A DNA stretch of 64,000 bases from Corynebacterium felinum (GCF_030408755.1 NZ_CP047209.1:1736001-1800000); one strand, 5' to 3'; shown: positions 1 through 9,149, counted from the stretch's first letter. Notes: a model not told the origin generated them from the sequence alone. Made by a program: numbers and translations.

Positions 1-489
1 CGCTGCAATGTTGTTCAGCGCTTCCCAACACATGCCGCCAGTTAAGGCACCATCGCCTACCACCGCAACCACAGTGCGGTCTTTTTCACCCTTGATTTCA
101 AAGGCTTTAGCCAAACCGTCGGCATAACTCAACGCGGCCGAAGCATGTGACGATTCAGTCCAATCATGCTCTGACTCTGCACGCGACGTGTAGCCACTCA
201 GACCACCTTTTTGTCGCAGCGTATCAAATTGATCCGCCCGGCCAGTCAAGATCTTGTGCACATAAGACTGATGGCTGGTGTCAAAAATAATCGGGTCCTG
301 TGGGGAAGAAAAAACCCGATGCAAGGCAATGGTGAGTTCCACAACACCTAGATTCGGGCCTAGGTGCCCGCCAGTAACCGACACCTTGCTCACAAGGAAC
401 TGGCGGATCTCATGAGAGAGCTGCTCAAGTTGACCTAAGTCAAGGTTCTTTAGGTCAGCCGGGGCTGAAATAGTAGAGAGAATACTCAT
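1..489 (-). CDS. dxs: 1-deoxy-D-xylulose-5-phosphate synthase, N-terminal part (cut by window start)
   Basis: The visible 163 codons encode the N-terminal part of DXS, the thiamine-diphosphate enzyme that joins pyruvate and glyceraldehyde 3-phosphate in the first step of the MEP isoprenoid pathway. Visible motifs are [14 protein letters not shown] near residue 40, [15 protein letters not shown] near 70, and the cofactor-binding stretch [17 protein letters not shown] at the cut edge. The ATG at 487-489 starts [16 protein letters not shown]. The remaining three quarters of the gene lie before base 1. No other thiamine enzyme family has this combination of motifs, so the call is firm. Confidence 0.95.
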   Translation of the reverse strand, partial: MSILSTISAPADLKNLDLGQLEQLSHEIRQFLVSKVSVTGGHLGPNLGVVELTIALHRVFSSPQDPIIFDTSHQSYVHKILTGRADQFDTLRQKGGLSGYTSRAESEHDWTESSHASAALSYADGLAKAFEIKGEKDRTVVAVVGDGALTGGMCWEALNNIAA

Positions 490-848
490 GGGCGGAGGGA
501 AAACCTTTGTACCCTTTCTCGGGGGATAAGAATGAAGAAAGCACCAACCACAACAGCACGAAGAAAAAACACCCCACTTTCATGATTCACAGATTTAAAC
601 CATGATAGGCCATGCATTCACTTGCTATGAATACACCCACACAGCACACAAAGTGTGCACTTCATCAGCACACACTAACCTTGATGCACCATCTGGTCAG
701 GTGTCAGCTCACGCACATTGTCGAGGGCTGGATATATTACGACTATCCTACTCTGAATCTTCAATGAAAGAAGAACTCTACGGTGAATGAAAACACATCC
801 TACCCTCAACCACCACGGAAAACAGCACAAACCGCGGGCTAGACCCAG
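490..848. other. Intergenic region between the RNA methyltransferase gene and dxs
   Basis: This stretch should hold the dxs promoter, because both flanking genes run on the minus strand. A 62-codon open frame at 602-790 has no recognisable motif and composition unlike the neighbours. I see no RNA gene or repeat here. Confidence 0.5.
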
Positions 849-2114
849 TTAGCTTTTCGGCAACAACAGGCCAATTGTTTCGCAGTGATGAGTGCCAGGG
901 AACGCATTAAACACAACAGCTTCAGCCAACTCATAGCCTTGCTGCGACCAGGTATACACATCGCGGGCAAAGGTTGCCGGATCGCAGCCAATGTGAATCA
1001 CGCGTTTCGGGCGGGACTGCGCCACAGCTTCGATCACACGTGCGCCCGCGCCCACACGCGGTGGGTCAAGCACAACTACCTGTGGCTTCGGCAGCTGGCT
1101 GACCACGTTTTCAACCGTTGCCGAATGGAAAACAACTTTGTCCCCCAACACCTTGCGCCCAGCTAGTGCTGCACTCTTGGAAGATTCCACTGAGTGAATC
1201 TCTACAGCATTACCCAAAGCGTTAAACAATGCTGGGGCGAATGCGCCCACACCACCGTACAGGTCCCACGCAACAACGGGGCTCGGGCGTTGTGCATCTT
1301 CCTGGGTTGCTGCAGGTTGTGCCCACCGCGCGATGAGCGTGCTGTAGGCAGACACAGCTGCAGTGTGCGCCTGCCAGAAAGCCGTCGCGGGGATCTCAAA
1401 GTCCCAAGCCCCAACCTTTTGCGTTGCTACACCGGAACCTTCTAAAACCTTGGTCACTGTTTCACTGCGACGCCCACGGGAGGCTTTCCGCACCTCGACA
1501 ACGTGGCGGGCACCGGCGTCGTCACGCACAACGATAACCTCGGCACCTGGGGTGAATCGCTGAGCATCAGCACCGATTACACCGTCGCACAGTCCCGGTA
1601 CCACCTGAGCGCATGTTAAACCTGCAACTACATCGGTCGACTGTGCCTTACGCACACCCACACGACCGTGCGCATCAACTCCCAAACGCACACGACTACG
1701 CCAGCCAGCATTCGGTGCGAGATCAACGACCTCAATAGGTGGAAGCGGATTCACGCGCCCAATTTTTTGCAGCTGGCCACGCACGATTTCTGCTTTGAAC
1801 TCAGCTTCTTTTTCCGGATCGAGATCCCCGAAATCGCAGCAGCCTGCGCCTTGCGCCGCAGCCTCGCATCGCTGTGCAACACGCAACGGTGACGGTGTCA
1901 TCACTTCGATAAGCTCAGCTTTGGCAAAGTTCTTTTTCACAGTGTGGATCTGTGCGCGCACGATATCACCGGGGTAGGCGCCGCGGATGAAGACGACACG
2001 ACCGTCGAAAACTGCTATGCCTTCACCCCCGTGTGCACAGCGCGTCACGTCGAAGGTTGCCTCAGTTCCCTTTTCGAGCGCGTGCGAGGACTGATGTTCG
2101 GTGTTGATAGTCAA
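849..2114 (-). CDS. Class I SAM-dependent RNA (uracil-5-)methyltransferase, TrmA/RlmD-type
   Basis: This enzyme probably methylates C5 of a uridine in tRNA or rRNA. It begins with a TRAM-like RNA-binding segment (GTEATFDVTRCAHGGEGIAV). A Cys cluster follows (RCEAAAQGAGCCDF) that could hold an iron-sulfur cluster. The SAM motif is DLYGGVGAFA. The catalytic part contains VVLDPPRVGAG and the nucleophile region HIGCDPATFARDV. I chose the TTG at 2112-2114, just before the TRAM domain. The frame is open to a TTG at 2207, which would add 31 residues of unlikely sequence. It lies colinear with DUF3159 upstream and dxs downstream, as in other Actinobacteria. The modified base cannot be deduced. Confidence 0.85.
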   Translation of the reverse strand: MTINTEHQSSHALEKGTEATFDVTRCAHGGEGIAVFDGRVVFIRGAYPGDIVRAQIHTVKKNFAKAELIEVMTPSPLRVAQRCEAAAQGAGCCDFGDLDPEKEAEFKAEIVRGQLQKIGRVNPLPPIEVVDLAPNAGWRSRVRLGVDAHGRVGVRKAQSTDVVAGLTCAQVVPGLCDGVIGADAQRFTPGAEVIVVRDDAGARHVVEVRKASRGRRSETVTKVLEGSGVATQKVGAWDFEIPATAFWQAHTAAVSAYSTLIARWAQPAATQEDAQRPSPVVAWDLYGGVGAFAPALFNALGNAVEIHSVESSKSAALAGRKVLGDKVVFHSATVENVVSQLPKPQVVVLDPPRVGAGARVIEAVAQSRPKRVIHIGCDPATFARDVYTWSQQGYELAEAVVFNAFPGTHHCETIGLLLPKS

Positions 2115-2284
2115 CGTTATCTGGCCTAAAGCCTTCCTTGAAAGTAGTAAAACATCCCGCGTACTCGCGTGATACACGGCGTTTGACACCGTGCTACACG
2201 TGAGCAAAAGTTGTGCGGGAGGTGTGAAAAATCAGCTGTCTGCGTATCGACGCCGAAACGCCGCTTGCCCTATGCGGAGGGTTC

Positions 2285-2986
2285 CTACTTTTCCAGCTGG
2301 GTCGACGCAGACGTTGCCGCAGCTGCTTTCTTCACCATGAACACGGTAAAGAGCATCACGAGACCAGTTAAAGGCCACCCCATGACAATACGCGCAATCG
2401 CGAGCGCATTAGTATCGTCGGCATTGTAGAAATTGTTTTGCACAATAAAGCGCATAAGGAACACGGTCGCCCACGCCCCGGTCGCCCACATGTAGGCGTA
2501 CAAGGCAGCAGGGGTTTTGCGCCAATCCATACCATCGCCATTGATGCCTTTCCAGATCACGCCGACCAAAGGCCAGCGGACCAGGATAGAGACGAAGAAC
2601 ACGCCCGCATAGAGCAAAGACATCCAAATGCCATAGAGGAAGTAGCCTTTTGCTGAGCCTGTGTACCACGCGATGGCGGCACCGATGCCAACGCCGAAGA
2701 ACCCTGAAATGGCCGGCTGGAGATTTTCTTTACGGGCGATTCGCCACAGCAAAATAACTGTGGCGATGATCAGGGCCGACACAAGTGCAGCATTCAACCC
2801 CCACTTGTTGTTCACTGGAACAAACACCAAGATTGGCAAGGTGGAGGACACTAGGCCCCCAAGCCCACCCATTTGATCCAATAACGTGGGAGTGTCGCTC
2901 TCCGATTCCGCAGTTTCTACTTCTGGCGATTCGGAATGCTGGGCGCCGTTTTCTGCGTGAAAGTCGACGTGCTCGTGTTCGTTCAT
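2285..2986 (-). CDS. DUF3159 integral membrane protein
   Basis: This 233-residue protein has a charged N-terminus of about 35 residues and then about six hydrophobic helices (for example STLPILVFVPVNNKWG, ALVSALIIATVILLW, AISGFFGVGIGAAIAWY, IVMGWPLTGLVMLFTVFMV). That layout is typical of DUF3159, a family found mainly in Actinobacteria and without a known activity. The ATG at 2984-2986 follows the DUF3710 stop by only six bases, so the two genes are almost certainly cotranscribed. The conserved pairing suggests a joint role at the membrane, but nothing here shows what it is. Confidence 0.85.
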   Translation of the reverse strand: MNEHEHVDFHAENGAQHSESPEVETAESESDTPTLLDQMGGLGGLVSSTLPILVFVPVNNKWGLNAALVSALIIATVILLWRIARKENLQPAISGFFGVGIGAAIAWYTGSAKGYFLYGIWMSLLYAGVFFVSILVRWPLVGVIWKGINGDGMDWRKTPAALYAYMWATGAWATVFLMRFIVQNNFYNADDTNALAIARIVMGWPLTGLVMLFTVFMVKKAAAATSASTQLEK

Positions 2987-2992
2987 AAATTA

Positions 2993-3823
2993 TTAATTCC
3001 CTGGGGTACCAAATGGGCTCGGGTTGTTGGGGAAACCCTGCGCCGTTGTTTGTGCTTGGTTTTGGGCCCGCTGGCGACGTTCCATTTCTTTTTGCACCTG
3101 CTCCGCCAAAGGCTGTGGTAGTGCCACCGGAAGGGAGGTGCCCGCCAAGATTGGTTCGCTGCCACGATAAACGAAAGTGCGGGCAGTGATTTCACGACCC
3201 AATTGAGCCATTGCGTCAGCATGCTCGGTTGGGGCGGCGAGTGTCATGCGCAGCATCCACCGTGGGCCATCGACGCCGAGAATGCGCACGATTCCGCCAC
3301 CATCTTCGCGCGATCCTACGATTTCGCGACCCCAAGGGCCGTATTCAATGGTGACTTCAAGGCCTTGGGAGCGCATGTCTTCGGAGAGTTCGCGCACAGT
3401 TTCACGCCACTGGCCTGGGCTGCGGGGCGCAGCGAAGGCTACTGGGGTGCAACGACCGTACTGGGTGAGGATGTGCAGCATGCTTGGGCCCTCAGGACCC
3501 ATCTCAACCTGTACTTCACTTCCGTGGGGAAGTGGAATGAGCAGGGACCCAAGATTGAGTGCGCCTTGGCCGAAATCGCTGAAGTCAAAATCCTCGAAGG
3601 CGACGGTATCCCCATCGAAGGGACCGGATTCACCCTCAACTGCATCATGAATGGGGTCTGGTGCGAGTAGGTCATCATCGTCGCCCTCAAACGCAGCCTC
3701 GTTATCGGTGAGGTTCTTGCCAACCAGATCAATGGTTTCATCTACTGGCTGGGTTTCCATCTCAGCGCTGGTGTGGGCGGCGGCGTCGTCCTCTTTTTTC
3801 TTACCAAAGGGCCATAATGCCAT
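2993..3823 (-). CDS. DUF3710 domain protein
   Basis: This 276-residue soluble protein starts MALWPFGKKKEDD, followed by a long acidic linker to about residue 80. The globular DUF3710 domain then runs from about 85 to 240 (GSLLIPLPHGSEVQVEM, RELSEDMRSQGLEVTIEYGPWGREI, LRMTLAAPTEHADAMAQL). The tail is Gln/Pro-rich (RRQRAQNQAQTT). The family is actinobacterial and conserved next to dut, as here. Function is unknown. The ATG at 3821-3823 is the natural start. It is the first gene of a tight pair with DUF3159. Confidence 0.85.
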   Translation of the reverse strand: MALWPFGKKKEDDAAAHTSAEMETQPVDETIDLVGKNLTDNEAAFEGDDDDLLAPDPIHDAVEGESGPFDGDTVAFEDFDFSDFGQGALNLGSLLIPLPHGSEVQVEMGPEGPSMLHILTQYGRCTPVAFAAPRSPGQWRETVRELSEDMRSQGLEVTIEYGPWGREIVGSREDGGGIVRILGVDGPRWMLRMTLAAPTEHADAMAQLGREITARTFVYRGSEPILAGTSLPVALPQPLAEQVQKEMERRQRAQNQAQTTAQGFPNNPSPFGTPGN

Positions 3824-3954
3824 GAGTCATTCCTCTAACTCTCAATTGTTGTCACTTCGTTATGTTTTCACATGCTAGTCCACCATCACCCGGAGTAGCT
3901 CATTGATGAGTCTTTCGTCACCGAAAAAGGTCAGTCTAGGTGATATGAGGGCAG

Positions 3955-4425
3955 TTAGTGCACGCCTGTAGAGCCGTGTCCTTGATCGCCGCGCACTGTC
4001 TGATCGAGTTCTTCGACCTCTTCAAAGTCGAACAGTTCAACCTTTTGCACTACCAGCTGTGCGATGCGCTCACCACGCTCAATGCGAATAGGTGTGGTGG
4101 GGTCCAGGTTGATCAGGCACACCTTCAATTCACCACGGTAGTCAGCGTCAATGGTGCCAGGGGCATTGACAATAGACAAGCCTTCTTTTAGCGCTCGGCC
4201 GGAACGTGGGTGGACAAGACCCACAGTGCCCAGTGGCAGGGCGATAGCAACACCGGTGGGTACGAGTGCGCGATGTCCTGGCTGCAGTTCAACATCGACT
4301 GCGGCATAAAGATCCACGCCGGCATCACCGCGGTGCGCACGAGTGGGCACCGGCAGTTGTTTGTCGAGTCGCTTGAGCCGAATGCTGGTCACTGGCTCAG
4401 AATAAAAGTTGGTTGGTGTGCTCAC
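3955..4425 (-). CDS. dut: dUTP diphosphatase (dUTPase)
   Basis: dUTPase hydrolyses dUTP to dUMP and pyrophosphate, which keeps uracil out of DNA and supplies the thymidylate precursor. All five motifs of the trimeric family are visible in order: AGVDLYA, PRSGRA, the catalytic [20 protein letters not shown], and the C-terminal P-loop-like GHGSTG. The length of 156 residues is normal. The start is GTG at 4423-4425. It is divergent from the DUF3093 gene and upstream of DUF3710, the usual mycobacterial and corynebacterial order. Confidence 0.96.
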   Translation of the reverse strand: MSTPTNFYSEPVTSIRLKRLDKQLPVPTRAHRGDAGVDLYAAVDVELQPGHRALVPTGVAIALPLGTVGLVHPRSGRALKEGLSIVNAPGTIDADYRGELKVCLINLDPTTPIRIERGERIAQLVVQKVELFDFEEVEELDQTVRGDQGHGSTGVH

Positions 4426-4833
4426 TGGCTAAGTGCTGCCTTTCATGTGAAGGAAGATGAACGTTCAGAAAGGTACAAAAATACCATTGTCTTCATCAAC
4501 CCACCCTACCGCTGGCTTCTTCAGTGTTTCAGATAGCGGTGCACATGCTTTTTCTTCAGTCGTGCTCGATTGCGGTGTATTCCACTTGTCCGCAGTTATC
4601 GCATCACTACACCCACATTGGTGCGGTGCCTCCCAGCCGTCGACTACCCCGCCACACGCACAAGCGCGAGCGTTAAAGGTTGTTGTGGTGGTTTTCCTGA
4701 AGCTTTTTTCTTCTCATGCGATTATTCTTGCGCAACGATAACCGCTGATTAGTTCAGTGAGCGGGCAGTCGGCGTGGGGTGGAAAATCTTGTTGCTATCT
4801 TTATCACTGGTGTTGGCGGTATGCTGGTGGGTT
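4426..4833. other. Divergent promoter region between dut and DUF3093
   Basis: Both flanking genes read outwards, so promoters for each should lie here. A 94-codon open frame at 4457-4741 has no ribosome site and a low-complexity composition, so I treat it as chance. The exact start of DUF3093 affects the right-hand limit. Confidence 0.5.
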
Positions 4834-5355
4834 GTGAGTGATACGCAAACGCAAAATGGTCCGAAGATCCTGTACTCGGAGCGCCAATGGGTGCCGTGGT
4901 ACTGGTGGCTGATCGCCGCATTTATTGTGGCGTTAATTTCTGCCCAATTGAGTTTCAATCGTTCTGTTTTGTGGCTGTATATTCCCGCGATCACACTGAG
5001 CTGTTTAGCTGTTTGGGTGCTGTTGAGCATGTCCGACACTCGGGTTCGAGTTGAGCTTGATCCTGATGGCACGCGCTGGTTGGTTACTGGCCAGGCAAAT
5101 TTGCCGAATACTGTTGTTCCTCGTTCTTTGGCTGTTCCCGCCACTGCAAAGCGTAATGCTATGGGACGTCAGTTGGACCCGGCTGCGTTCGTGGTCTCCC
5201 ATGGCTGGGTGCCGGAGATGGTGATGCTGGTTCTGGACGATCCTGAAGACCCCACCCCTTATTGGTTGATTGCCACCCGCAACCCTGAGGCTTTACTGCA
5301 AGCTTTTGTTCCTGAACAGGCTGAAAGCGCAACGAAGAGTTTGCGCACGCATTAG
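4834..5355 (+). CDS. DUF3093 membrane protein
   Basis: This is a short membrane-anchored protein of the actinobacterial DUF3093 family. It has a conserved opening (ILYSERQWVPWYWW) and two adjoining hydrophobic helices (LIAAFIVALISAQLSF, LWLYIPAITLSCLAVWVLL). A cytoplasmic or surface domain follows, ending in GWVPEMVMLVLDDPEDPTPYWLIATRNPEAL. I prefer the GTG at 4834 because the conserved family region begins a few residues later. A frame-open GTG at 4774 would add an extra hydrophobic stretch. The gene is divergent from dut, as elsewhere in the order. No activity is known. Confidence 0.8.
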   Translation: MSDTQTQNGPKILYSERQWVPWYWWLIAAFIVALISAQLSFNRSVLWLYIPAITLSCLAVWVLLSMSDTRVRVELDPDGTRWLVTGQANLPNTVVPRSLAVPATAKRNAMGRQLDPAAFVVSHGWVPEMVMLVLDDPEDPTPYWLIATRNPEALLQAFVPEQAESATKSLRTH

Positions 5356-5432
5356 CGCATAGATGCTTTGAGGTTTTGCCGGCACGTTTTCCGTGGTGGC
5401 TTTACCCCACTTTTTCGCATAGTTTCCTAAAC

Positions 5433-5470
5433 CCCACGCACTAATACATGATTACAGTGCGTGGGATTTT
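5433..5470 (+). terminator. Rho-independent terminator after DUF3093
   Basis: The arms CCCACGCACT (5433-5442) and AGTGCGTGGG (5456-5465) pair perfectly over 10 bp and are followed by ATTTTCT. It ends the DUF3093 transcript. Confidence 0.8.
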
Positions 5471-5753
5471 CTCACGAAAATAGGGGAAAATGATGCATAA
5501 AAGAGCATTATCACAAAATTTTAGCATGTTAAAATATAACCCCCACCAACGTATCCAACCTCGACAACCCGCACCTGGTTCTGGGCGCAACCCAACCAAA
5601 CAAGGGAGTCGAGGAAAAATAGCAAACATCCCCGTTAAGATCTTCACTGCCTTTAGTGTCCAGCAGCAAGTCGCCAACAAATAGTTATCTTCTGCGAAAA
5701 GCTCAGTTAATCACGATAAACGAACTTACGATTAGCACCAGAAAGGTCTCATT

Positions 5754-5933
5754 ATGTCCCTGACACCAAAACAGCGCCTGGAGCTCGCAAACATTATCGC
5801 TTCTGCCGAAATGGCAGGTGCACCTCTCGATGAAGAAACGAAGCATCAGTTGGAGCTCATTATGCTGGGTGAGCTCGACGTAGAAGTCGCAATCGCCAAT
5901 GTAATCAAGCAAGCTCAAGAACGTAGCCAATAG
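5754..5933 (+). CDS. Small VbhA-like antitoxin domain protein, orphan
   Basis: This 59-codon gene starts at the ATG at 5754-5756, eight bases after AAAGG, and ends at TAG 5931-5933. The product (MSLTPKQRLELANIIASAEM, then GAPLDEETKHQLELIMLGELDVEVA) looks like the antitoxin_VbhA fold. In that family three short helices carry a conserved acidic segment and a GEL/GEI turn, and the protein inhibits Fic-type AMP-transferase toxins. The resemblance is by eye only. No Fic gene with the HPFxxGN motif is found next to it, so it is an orphan, a remnant, or acts on a partner elsewhere. It lies beside a decayed repeat element, which suggests accessory DNA. Confidence 0.65.
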   Translation: MSLTPKQRLELANIIASAEMAGAPLDEETKHQLELIMLGELDVEVAIANVIKQAQERSQ

Positions 5934-6049
5934 TAAGCAAAAGCTACGAGGAGCTTCACCTAAAAGCAGTCACACACCTACCCCATCAACGATTCAATGC
6001 CACCAGCGGATCTGGGCGTCTAATTTTTAGGTGTTCCGGACGAGCTTTT

Positions 6050-6458
6050 CGTAGCGGTGTGGTAACGATCGAGTAGCGCCAGAGTGGGCATCGTGTAGCA
6101 CCCTCAAGACACCTTTGGATCTACTAAACGGGGTCAGGTTCCTCGGTGACTTGAGGGTGATTTTGCTTTAGTTGTGACTTGTCGGTTTCAGGCGCATGTT
6201 GGGATCATCACACCGATGAGCCTTTTCAAGAGAGACCCCGTCACAACATGATGCGCGAGTTCAGGCAATAATGTCGCAGCAAGACATGCCTTGTAACAGC
6301 AACGCCCTGATCAACTGCTCAGAATCACGGCAGGCAACTTTCCATGTATCGCGCGCAACCGGATTGCTGGGTGCTACTCCAAAGGTCACATCACTGGCGA
6401 TAAAAAGCGCTACGCGATCCTCACCCAAGCGCTACACGATAGTTACCACACCGCTACG
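6050..6458. repeat. Inverted-repeat-bounded element, probably a decayed mobile element
   Basis: The left arm at 6050-6079 (starts CGTAGCGGTGTGGTAAC) matches the reverse complement of 6429-6458 at 28 of 30 positions, and weaker similarity continues about 25 bases inwards. Between the arms lies TGACTTGAGGGTGATTTTG at about 6140, reminiscent of insertion-sequence ends, and a short minus-strand coding remnant. No transposase is intact. I infer a degenerate insertion sequence or a small non-autonomous element. No target duplication was evident. Confidence 0.55.
6261..6428 (-). pseudogene. Short coding remnant inside the inverted-repeat element
   Basis: A minus-strand frame of 55 codons runs from a possible TTG at 6426-6428 to TGA at 6261-6263. 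It has protein-like composition (GEDRVALFIASDVTFG, then ARDTWKVACRDSEQLIRALL). An in-frame TAG lies two codons before the TTG, and there is no ribosome site, so it looks like the tail of a broken gene. I do not recognise the family. It could also be a chance frame. Confidence 0.35.
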
Positions 6459-6535
6459 AATTACACGTTCGCAACATTTTAGGCTCCTTTGGCTATATTT
6501 CATCGATATGCAAGCCTAAGCACTAAAGATAATCG

Positions 6536-6826
6536 TTAGATTATACTTAAACCAAGAACAAAAATAATGGCAGAAATAATAATAGTGTTGACAATCAAAA
6601 TGACATAAGGAACACTCTTTTGCCAATATTTAAAGACAAGCTTTTCAAGTAATGCTGAACTGAGGATACCGGAAGCACCTGCGAACATCGTCAGGGCGGT
6701 AATTTCCCCTTTGGAAATCACTCCGCTCAGAAAGAAGATGAGCAACACTGATGAGACAAGCCATGTTCCCAAAAGGCCATATGAAACGCCGCTTGGAATG
6801 CGCGGTGTGAAACTTTCGACTCCCAT
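6536..6826 (-). CDS. Small hydrophobic membrane protein of unknown function
   Basis: The product has 96 residues. A polar start (MGVESFTPRIPSGVSYG) leads into three hydrophobic helices: LLGTWLVSSVLLIFFLSGVI, ALTMFAGASGILSSALLE and VPYVILIVNTIIISAIIFVLG. The ATG at 6824-6826 is preceded by GAGAGG with seven bases of spacing, better than the further upstream start at 6844. I do not recognise a family. It stands alone beside the decayed element and the orphan antitoxin gene. Confidence 0.6.
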   Translation of the reverse strand: MGVESFTPRIPSGVSYGLLGTWLVSSVLLIFFLSGVISKGEITALTMFAGASGILSSALLEKLVFKYWQKSVPYVILIVNTIIISAIIFVLGLSII

Positions 6827-7272
6827 GTCAATTCCTCTCTTCACCCAAAAACCGTTTGATCACTGCGTTGCGGTGGAGATCCACACACCTTAATCTCCAC
6901 TACCCACCCGCGCTCAATCAACGCGAGAGTGATTAATGGGTGTGAAGTTCAGCTTCCCAACTAAAGCCTTATTCACGAAGTCTACTGAGATTTGCTCACT
7001 AGCACTAGATATTGAGGTTTTCTCGGCACAAAGCTGCGTGAAAACCCACTCTCAGATTATCTGAGGTTTGATGGGTGGTACTTAACCGCTTAAGCACGCA
7101 GGGCTAAGTTTTGGTTGGGGCTTGTGAACATCACACCATCATACAAAACGGCGTACCGCACAGCACACAGGTGTTTCTTCCCCCCTGAGCGAACAATGCC
7201 TGCCGAGCAGGCTTGCGCACGAGATATGGCCTACCTCAATCAACAGCCACACTAAAAGTTTGGTTGGCATGC
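6827..7272. other. Gene-free stretch with small palindromes
   Basis: No supportable gene is seen. It contains an 8-bp stem (GTGGAGAT at 6873, ATCTCCAC at 6893) and the palindrome CTCAGATTATCTGAG at 7051-7065. Neither has a T tract, so they are operators, structure in an untranslated leader, or chance. A minus-strand frame of 83 codons from 7390 overlaps the terminator below and is rejected. Confidence 0.45.
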
Positions 7273-7309
7273 AAAAAGGCTGCGAGCTCATTTGATAAAG
7301 CTCACAGCC
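7273..7309 (-). terminator. Rho-independent terminator of the DUF4193 gene
   Basis: On the minus strand GGCTGTGAGCT pairs over 11 positions with AGCTCGCAGCC (one G-U pair), followed by TTTTTG. It lies about 100 bases after the DUF4193 stop. Confidence 0.8.
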
Positions 7310-7411
7310 ACAATTGTTGTGGTGCATACATGATGCACTTAAACTGCCTGCGACATAACCAGTACGCTTCTTAAAACGCGCACTACCCACCGGCGATTAC
7401 TGGCTTACAGT

Positions 7412-7705
7412 TTAAGCGCAGTCCTTACAGATCACAGAACCATCGTCCTCGGTGTGATCAATTCGGTTGTTGCGCTGAACCAAGAAACAAGACGAGCAGG
7501 TGAACTCATCTGCGCGACGTGGAATGACGGTGACATTAAGCTCTTCGCCGGTCAAATCAATGCTCGGGATATCAAAAGAATCCACAATCTCGCCGTCGTC
7601 ATCCATATCATTGGTTACGCTCTCGGCTGCCTTGAGACCTTCAAGAGAATCAGTCTCAAGCTCGTCTTCAGCGCGGCGGCGTGGTGCATCGTAATCGGTT
7701 GCCAT
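7412..7705 (-). CDS. DUF4193 domain protein
   Basis: The 97-residue product starts MATDYDAPRRRAEDELETDS. It has an acidic middle (VTNDMDDDGEIVDSFD) and ends in a small cysteine motif (FTCSSCFLVQRNN ... VICKDCA). The CxxC pairs at residues near 70 and 95 look like a zinc ribbon. This is the standard form of DUF4193, a compact actinobacterial family conserved between dut/DUF3093 and suhB. Function is unknown. The ATG at 7703-7705 is the only sensible start. Confidence 0.9.
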   Translation of the reverse strand: MATDYDAPRRRAEDELETDSLEGLKAAESVTNDMDDDGEIVDSFDIPSIDLTGEELNVTVIPRRADEFTCSSCFLVQRNNRIDHTEDDGSVICKDCA

Positions 7706-8003
7706 GTCCTAGACTCTCTCGCTTTCCTATGTACACAACATGCACCCGAGGAATACAACAATCCCCCGTGGTGAATACAGTTTTTTCGGTAGTTGCCGAT
7801 AGTTATACACGTAATCACAAAGCTTGTCACACGCATTGCAAGCAACTACACCACACGAATAGGAAAAACCCCAGTACAGGGGCATACAATTGGCGAAAAA
7901 AGAATTCTTGAACACGCGCGTCAGCTGCAAAAAACCCACACGACTGCAACGGCTAACTCAACGCACTTTCGCCATCTTTTCCACCCCAACCCCCACACAA
8001 CAG

Positions 8004-8915
8004 CTACATGCGCCCAGCCACATCGAGCAGGCGTTGAAAAGCATCCCCAATACCAGGCGTCCACCCCGCCACCAGCTCGCCCTGCGAACTCGGCGTGCTC
8101 AATGCCGGCGTAGACACCACCGCGCCAGCCTCCCGCGCAATGATTGCACCCGCAGCATAATCCCACGCATTCAAACCATGCTCATAGAAACCATCAACCA
8201 AACCCTCAGCCAACGCACACAAATCAAGCGCAGCACTACCCAACCGTCGAATATCGCGCACCTTCGGCAACACCTCAACCAAAAACTCAGCTTGGGCTGA
8301 TCGTCGCTTGTGTGAATACCCAAAACCAGTAGCAATCAGCGCCTGGCCCAACGAAGACTCCGCTGTGACCGACAGTCGCTTCGGTGGGCAACCTGGCTTG
8401 AACTTCATCGCACCATTGCCCTCACTAGCAGCAAACAGCTCACCCGTTGCAGGATTAAACACAGCGCCCGCAATCGGCGCCCCATCACACACTGCGGCAA
8501 TCGACACGCAGTATTGCGGATACCCATAAATAAAATTCACAGTCCCATCGATCGGATCAACGATCCACGTCACCGACGACACCGAAACCCGCTGTGTTCC
8601 CTCCTCGCCGATCAACCCATCCTCGGGCCGACGCTGAAGCAAAAGCTCATCAATCAAATCCTCAGCCAACGTATCTGCGATCGTGACCGGATCCACCGGC
8701 GACGACTTCGACTGACTAAACGCCCTCACATCGCCTAACTCAGCACGCTTCGCAGCAACAGCCACCCCTGCATCAACCGCAATCTCCGCAGCCACCACAC
8801 CCAACTCCGCAACAAACGCGCGGCGGGCAAACTGCGCGTTGACATTGCTTGCACGCTGCAACGATACGTGTTCCTCCCGCAACGGCTCGATATCAGGTAC
8901 ACAGTGAGTAGCCAC
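8004..8915 (-). CDS. suhB: Inositol monophosphatase family protein
   Basis: This is a magnesium-dependent phosphatase of the inositol monophosphatase family, which cleaves inositol 1-phosphate or related sugar phosphates. The metal-site motifs are GEEGT, WIVDPIDGTVNFIYGYP, and the C-terminal WDYAAGAIIAREAGA. The frame is open far upstream across the divergent ppgK gene, so the start must be internal. The GTG at 8913-8915 with AGAAGG about ten bases before it gives 303 residues, slightly longer than the family norm. It is divergent from ppgK, as in Mycobacterium. The exact substrate is uncertain. Confidence 0.88.
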   Translation of the reverse strand: MATHCVPDIEPLREEHVSLQRASNVNAQFARRAFVAELGVVAAEIAVDAGVAVAAKRAELGDVRAFSQSKSSPVDPVTIADTLAEDLIDELLLQRRPEDGLIGEEGTQRVSVSSVTWIVDPIDGTVNFIYGYPQYCVSIAAVCDGAPIAGAVFNPATGELFAASEGNGAMKFKPGCPPKRLSVTAESSLGQALIATGFGYSHKRRSAQAEFLVEVLPKVRDIRRLGSAALDLCALAEGLVDGFYEHGLNAWDYAAGAIIAREAGAVVSTPALSTPSSQGELVAGWTPGIGDAFQRLLDVAGRM

Positions 8916-9149
8916 AACAACACAACCTTCTTTTTGACTATGAATACCGACGCCATTGTAGGCCACAAACCTGAAAACACCCCCTCCCCCTCGAAGCGAC
9001 CACGCACACTGCGAAGCGTTAACACAGCAAATCAGAAAAATCGCAGCGGTCCCATTACCCGCACGTGGGTGTGACAAAAATACACACGCGATATTTCTCA
9101 CGTCAGCACAGATCTTTAATAGAAGACTTTGTCGCTTAAGATATGTCTT
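8916..9149. promoter_or_regulatory. Divergent promoter region of suhB and ppgK
   Basis: The two genes read away from each other, so both promoters must be here. I could not assign a clear hexamer pair with confidence. Confidence 0.4.

Noticed and set aside
602..790. 62-codon frame in the dxs upstream region
   Set aside because: His/Ser/Cys-rich composition unlike genes here and no ribosome site.
3203..3670. 155-codon frame opposite DUF3710
   Set aside because: Antisense to a conserved family gene and lacking any motif.
7139..7390. 83-codon minus-strand frame
   Set aside because: It runs through the terminator hairpin of the DUF4193 gene and has no domain.
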